From assembly GCF_018138715.1 (NCBI RefSeq), contig NZ_JAGSHX010000006.1:2976001-3040000 (forward strand): a DNA stretch of 64,000 nucleotides, read 5' to 3'. This DNA is from Streptomyces asiaticus. GTDB taxonomy: Bacteria; Actinomycetota; Actinomycetes; Streptomycetales; Streptomycetaceae. This document shows, in pieces, positions 61,462 to 64,000 of this stretch. How positions within the stretch are numbered: the first letter of the stretch is position 1; the number at the start of each line of letters is the position of its first letter. Under the pieces are notes generated by a model. That model was not told the origin of the DNA. It saw only the letters and a program-made list of their open reading frames with translations, and did no database searches. A program made the position numbers and the translations under genes.

Positions 61462-62613
61462 ATGCCGACCTGTCCCAACGGCCACCAATCGGCGGCCGAA
61501 GACTGGTGCGAGGTGTGTGGCCACCGGATGTCGGGGACACCCATGCCCTCCGGCGCCGTCCCGCCGCCTCCGCCCATGCCCAACGGTCCCGGTGTTCCCG
61601 TGCCACCGGGTGGCTACGGGAGTCCGGGGCCGGGCGGCCCACCGCCGCCCGGCGGCGCGGGCGGCTACGGCTATCCGGCACAGCAGCAGGAGCTGTGCCC
61701 GCAGTGCCGTACGCCACGCGAGGCGCAGGCCCCGTTCTGTGAGGAGTGCCGCTTCAACTTCCAGACGCACACCCCGTCTCCGTACGGCCCGCCGCAGGGC
61801 GGTTACGCGCCGCCGCAGCATCCGGGCCCGCCACAGCCCGGGCCCGGGGGGCCGCAGGGCCCGCATCCGACGCAGGGCGGCGGTCAGCCCTCCGGCTTCG
61901 GCGGCGACAGCGACTGGACGCTTCCGCCGCCGCAGGGGGGCGCACCGCACCAGGGCACGCCCCCGCACGGCGCCCCGCAGCAGGGCGCCCCGGGCCACGG
62001 CGCGCCCCAGGCCCCGCAGTACGGCTATGGCTACCCCCAGGCCCCGGCGCCCCCGGCCCAGCCGTACGGGAACGAGGGGTACGCCCCGCCGCCCCAGCAG
62101 CAGGGGCCGGGGCACCAGCCGCCCCAGCAGCAGCACCCCGGCGCCCCACAGCAGCAGCACCCCGGCGCCGCCCAGTTCGGCCAGGGCGGCGCCCCGGCGC
62201 AGGCGCCCGGCAACTGGATAGCCGTCGTCGCCCCGGACCGTGAGTACTTCATGGCGATGATGAACCGCAGCGGCCCGGAGGCCGCCGGGCTGAACCTCCC
62301 GGCCTACTCCCCCGAGCAGCAGCTGCCGCTCAACGGCCACCAGATCACCATCGGCCGGCGCCGCCACAGCACCGGTGAGGCGCCCGACATCGACCTCGGG
62401 CGGCCGCCCGAGGATCCGGGCGTCTCGCACCAGCACGCGCTCCTCGTCCAGCAGCCCGACGGCGTCTGGGCGGTCGTCGACCAGGACTCGACCAACGGGA
62501 CCACGATCAACGGCGGCGAGGAGCCGATCCAGCCGTTCGTGCCGGTCCCGCTCCAAGACGGGGACCGCGTCCACGTCGGCGCCTGGACGACGATCACGGT
62601 GCGCCGGGGCTGA
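61462..62613 (+). CDS. Zinc-ribbon and FHA-domain phosphopeptide-binding protein
   Basis: 383 residues. An N-terminal Cys/His module (C4, H8, C16, C19) and a second CxxC...CxxC module (C79-C96) are separated by a Pro/Gly linker; a long Pro/Gln/Gly tract follows to about residue 250; the FHA domain occupies about 291-383 with ITIGRRRHS, GVSHQHALL and DSTNGTTING. The key FHA residues (GR, SxxH, NG) are intact, so phosphothreonine binding is expected. It lacks the GarA/OdhI N-terminal ETT motif. It is probably the reader of the kinase in this operon. Its last 20 nt overlap the convergent methyltransferase gene. Confidence 0.92.
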   Translation: MPTCPNGHQSAAEDWCEVCGHRMSGTPMPSGAVPPPPPMPNGPGVPVPPGGYGSPGPGGPPPPGGAGGYGYPAQQQELCPQCRTPREAQAPFCEECRFNFQTHTPSPYGPPQGGYAPPQHPGPPQPGPGGPQGPHPTQGGGQPSGFGGDSDWTLPPPQGGAPHQGTPPHGAPQQGAPGHGAPQAPQYGYGYPQAPAPPAQPYGNEGYAPPPQQQGPGHQPPQQQHPGAPQQQHPGAAQFGQGGAPAQAPGNWIAVVAPDREYFMAMMNRSGPEAAGLNLPAYSPEQQLPLNGHQITIGRRRHSTGEAPDIDLGRPPEDPGVSHQHALLVQQPDGVWAVVDQDSTNGTTINGGEEPIQPFVPVPLQDGDRVHVGAWTTITVRRG

Positions 62614-63748
62614 GACCCTGGAAGGGCCCAAGACGGCCGGGAGGGCCCAGCGGCCAGCCGTAGGCGCCCTCCGGGTCGTCCAGCCAGGCCCATTGGCGCT
62701 CGCCGCGCACCGTCACCCCGTAGCGCTCCCGCCCCGGCCTGCCCTCGTGCTCCCACAGCGCGAGGGCCTCGACCGGCTCCAGATGGCCCGCGGCCACGTT
62801 CAGCAGGAAGCGGAAGGAGTCGTCCAGCAGCGGCCGGGACGGCAGCCCGTGGGTGGGCACCTGAGGCGGCGGACCGCTGCCGCGCAGCGGGACGAAGTAC
62901 GCGGGGATGGCCAGGAAGTGCCCCTCGGCATGGCGGGCGTCGGCGACTCTCAGGGCGATCAGCCCGGTCGCGAGCGGCGTCAGGATCAGCGCGTCCGGCC
63001 GGCACTGGCCGAGCCATGCGGACGGGATGGACGCCACGGCGCAGGTGGCGATGATCCGGTCGTAGGGAGCGTGCAGCGGGCATCCGCGCGCCCCGTCGCC
63101 GGTGACGACCGCGGGGCGGAATCCGGCCGCGGCCAGATGGTTGCGGGCGGCCTCGGTGATCTCCGGGTCGAGATCGAGGGTGGCGACGTGGGCGTCGCCG
63201 AGCCGGTGGGCCAGCAGCGCGGCGTTGTAGCCGGTGCCCGCGCCGATCTCCAGCACCCGGTCCCCGTCCCGCACCTGGAGCGCCTGGAGCATCCGCGCCA
63301 TCAGCGACGGCTGGCTGCTGGAGGTGATCAGCTCACCGTCGCGCACCCGGGTGGCGAGCGGGGCGTCCGCGTAGGCCCCGGCCAGCCAGCGGGCCCGGCG
63401 CAGCGGGTGGGGATCGTCGCGCCACAGCCGGGTGTAGCCGACCGTCCCGTGTGCCGTGCCCGCCTCTCCTGCCCGTGTTGTCCTGGTGTCCGGCGGCGCG
63501 GCCGCCGCGGCCGCGTCCCCCGCCTCGTAGTAGTAGGGCACGAAGAGATGGCGCGGCACCTCCTCGAAGGCCGCCCGCCAGGCGGGGTCGGTGAGTCCGC
63601 CGCCCGCCACGATCTCCCGGACCAGCCCGGTCCGCAGCGCCGCGGCCTCCTCGGCGTACCCGTCGGCCTCCCGGCCGGCAGGCTTCCGCCGCGCCACACG
63701 CTCCGCGGCGTCCGGCGCACTGCGTGTGCTCCCGCCCGTGCTGCCCAT
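62594..63748 (-). CDS. PCMT-like methyltransferase related to TgmC
   Basis: 384 residues from ATG 63748; a longer frame to 63853 lacks a ribosome site. SAM motif VLEIGAGTGYNAALLAHRLG with the preceding SQPSLMARMLQALQ segment is the isoaspartyl methyltransferase core. It has the same total length and a similar C-terminal extension as tgmC at 8813-9967. No precursor or ATP-grasp gene lies near it here, so its substrate is unknown: it could repair isoaspartate or modify another peptide. It overlaps the FHA gene by 20 nt at the 3' end and is divergent from the globin gene. Confidence 0.82.
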   Translation of the reverse strand: MGSTGGSTRSAPDAAERVARRKPAGREADGYAEEAAALRTGLVREIVAGGGLTDPAWRAAFEEVPRHLFVPYYYEAGDAAAAAAPPDTRTTRAGEAGTAHGTVGYTRLWRDDPHPLRRARWLAGAYADAPLATRVRDGELITSSSQPSLMARMLQALQVRDGDRVLEIGAGTGYNAALLAHRLGDAHVATLDLDPEITEAARNHLAAAGFRPAVVTGDGARGCPLHAPYDRIIATCAVASIPSAWLGQCRPDALILTPLATGLIALRVADARHAEGHFLAIPAYFVPLRGSGPPPQVPTHGLPSRPLLDDSFRFLLNVAAGHLEPVEALALWEHEGRPGRERYGVTVRGERQWAWLDDPEGAYGWPLGPPGRLGPFQGLSPGAP

Positions 63749-63828
63749 GCCTCCACTCTCCTGCGCCCGGCCCCCGGCCGCGACCCACGCCCCCTTTTCC
63801 AGACGGGGGCGTCTGAGAGCATGGAGGC

Positions 63829-64000
63829 GTGAAAGAGATTCCGCGAGGCACACTTCAGGAGCAGACCTTCTACGAGCAGGTCGGTGGCGAGCAGACCTTC
63901 CGGCGTCTGGTGCACCGCTTCTACCAGGGGGTCGCGGAGGACCCGCTGCTCCGGCCGATGTACCCCGAGGAGGACCTGGGTCCGGCCGAGGAGCGGCTCA
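63829..64000 (+). CDS. Truncated haemoglobin (TrHbO type), 3' end outside window
   Basis: 57 codons from GTG 63829 are visible. The sequence [20 protein letters not shown], then [19 protein letters not shown], is the N-terminal region of group II truncated globins (GlbO), before the haem-binding His. The ATG at 63821 is followed by a stop after two codons and is not the start. TGGAGG lies just before the GTG. The expected role is oxygen or NO chemistry; the rest lies outside the window. Confidence 0.9.
   Translation, partial: MKEIPRGTLQEQTFYEQVGGEQTFRRLVHRFYQGVAEDPLLRPMYPEEDLGPAEERL

Overview
The window is high-GC chromosomal DNA of a Streptomyces-type actinomycete. Genes carry strong third-position G/C bias, GTG starts are common, several operons use ATGA-type stop/start overlaps, and mycothiol-era and morphogenetic-genus families are present. 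From memory, the order rpiB, sodF, pepN, malQ and a csnR-to-csnK sugar operon matches the core chromosome of S. coelicolor around SCO2625-SCO2670. No rRNA, tRNA, CRISPR array, transposase or prophage gene was found.

Layout. 1-3.3 kb: the end of an Eis-like acetyltransferase, a Nei-type DNA glycosylase coupled to rpiB, and a GabP-like permease. 3.4-8.7 kb: an esterase-like hydrolase and an ArsR-type regulator on the minus strand, then a divergent tripartite tricarboxylate transporter (tctC-tctB-tctA). The hydrolase and the regulator share a 20-nt inverted-repeat motif. 8.8-13.7 kb: an ATP-grasp RiPP (graspetide, tgm-type) island on the minus strand (ATPase-fold protein, precursor tgmA, ATP-grasp tgmB, PCMT-like methyltransferase tgmC), with a divergent regulator and a GNAT enzyme. 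tgmB carries an apparent one-base deletion. 13.7-18.5 kb: class II aldolase, iron SOD under a perfect Nur box, a second permease, bioY, and a DsbA/FrnE-like protein. 18.6-28.3 kb: two paralogous aminopeptidases N around an AbiEi/DUF559-like protein, a Tat-exported metallophosphoesterase and asd. 28.3-36.8 kb: Sel1/TPR protein, acyl-ACP desaturase, small membrane protein, GH29 fucosidase, malQ and a small coupled protein. 37-44.7 kb: GH84-like glycosidase, HNH nuclease, MscS channel, sedolisin (S53) protease.

44.9-51.9 kb holds a csnR-csnEFG-csnH-csnK operon: ROK repressor, ABC importer for amino-sugar oligosaccharides, GH4 glycosidase and BadF-type sugar kinase. 52.1-62.6 kb holds what I consider the most interesting unit: a GlnX-like four-helix membrane protein, a GlnH-like amino-acid binding protein, a coiled-coil protein, a PknG-like Ser/Thr kinase, a PP2C phosphatase, a von Willebrand A protein and an FHA protein, all on one strand, mostly overlapping or closely spaced. 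Kinase, phosphatase and FHA protein each carry two zinc-ribbon-like Cys modules. It looks like a complete amino-acid-sensing phospho-signalling circuit built on the mycobacterial GlnX-GlnH-PknG theme. The window ends with a PCMT-like methyltransferase related to tgmC and the start of a truncated haemoglobin gene.

Intergenic DNA is rich in repeats: three near-identical terminator hairpins, a 14-unit GC-rich array, a 54-bp near-perfect palindrome, a dispersed 3'-end element, a two-copy inverted palindromic element and a polypyrimidine tract. Functions are inferred from motifs read by eye; no database search was run.
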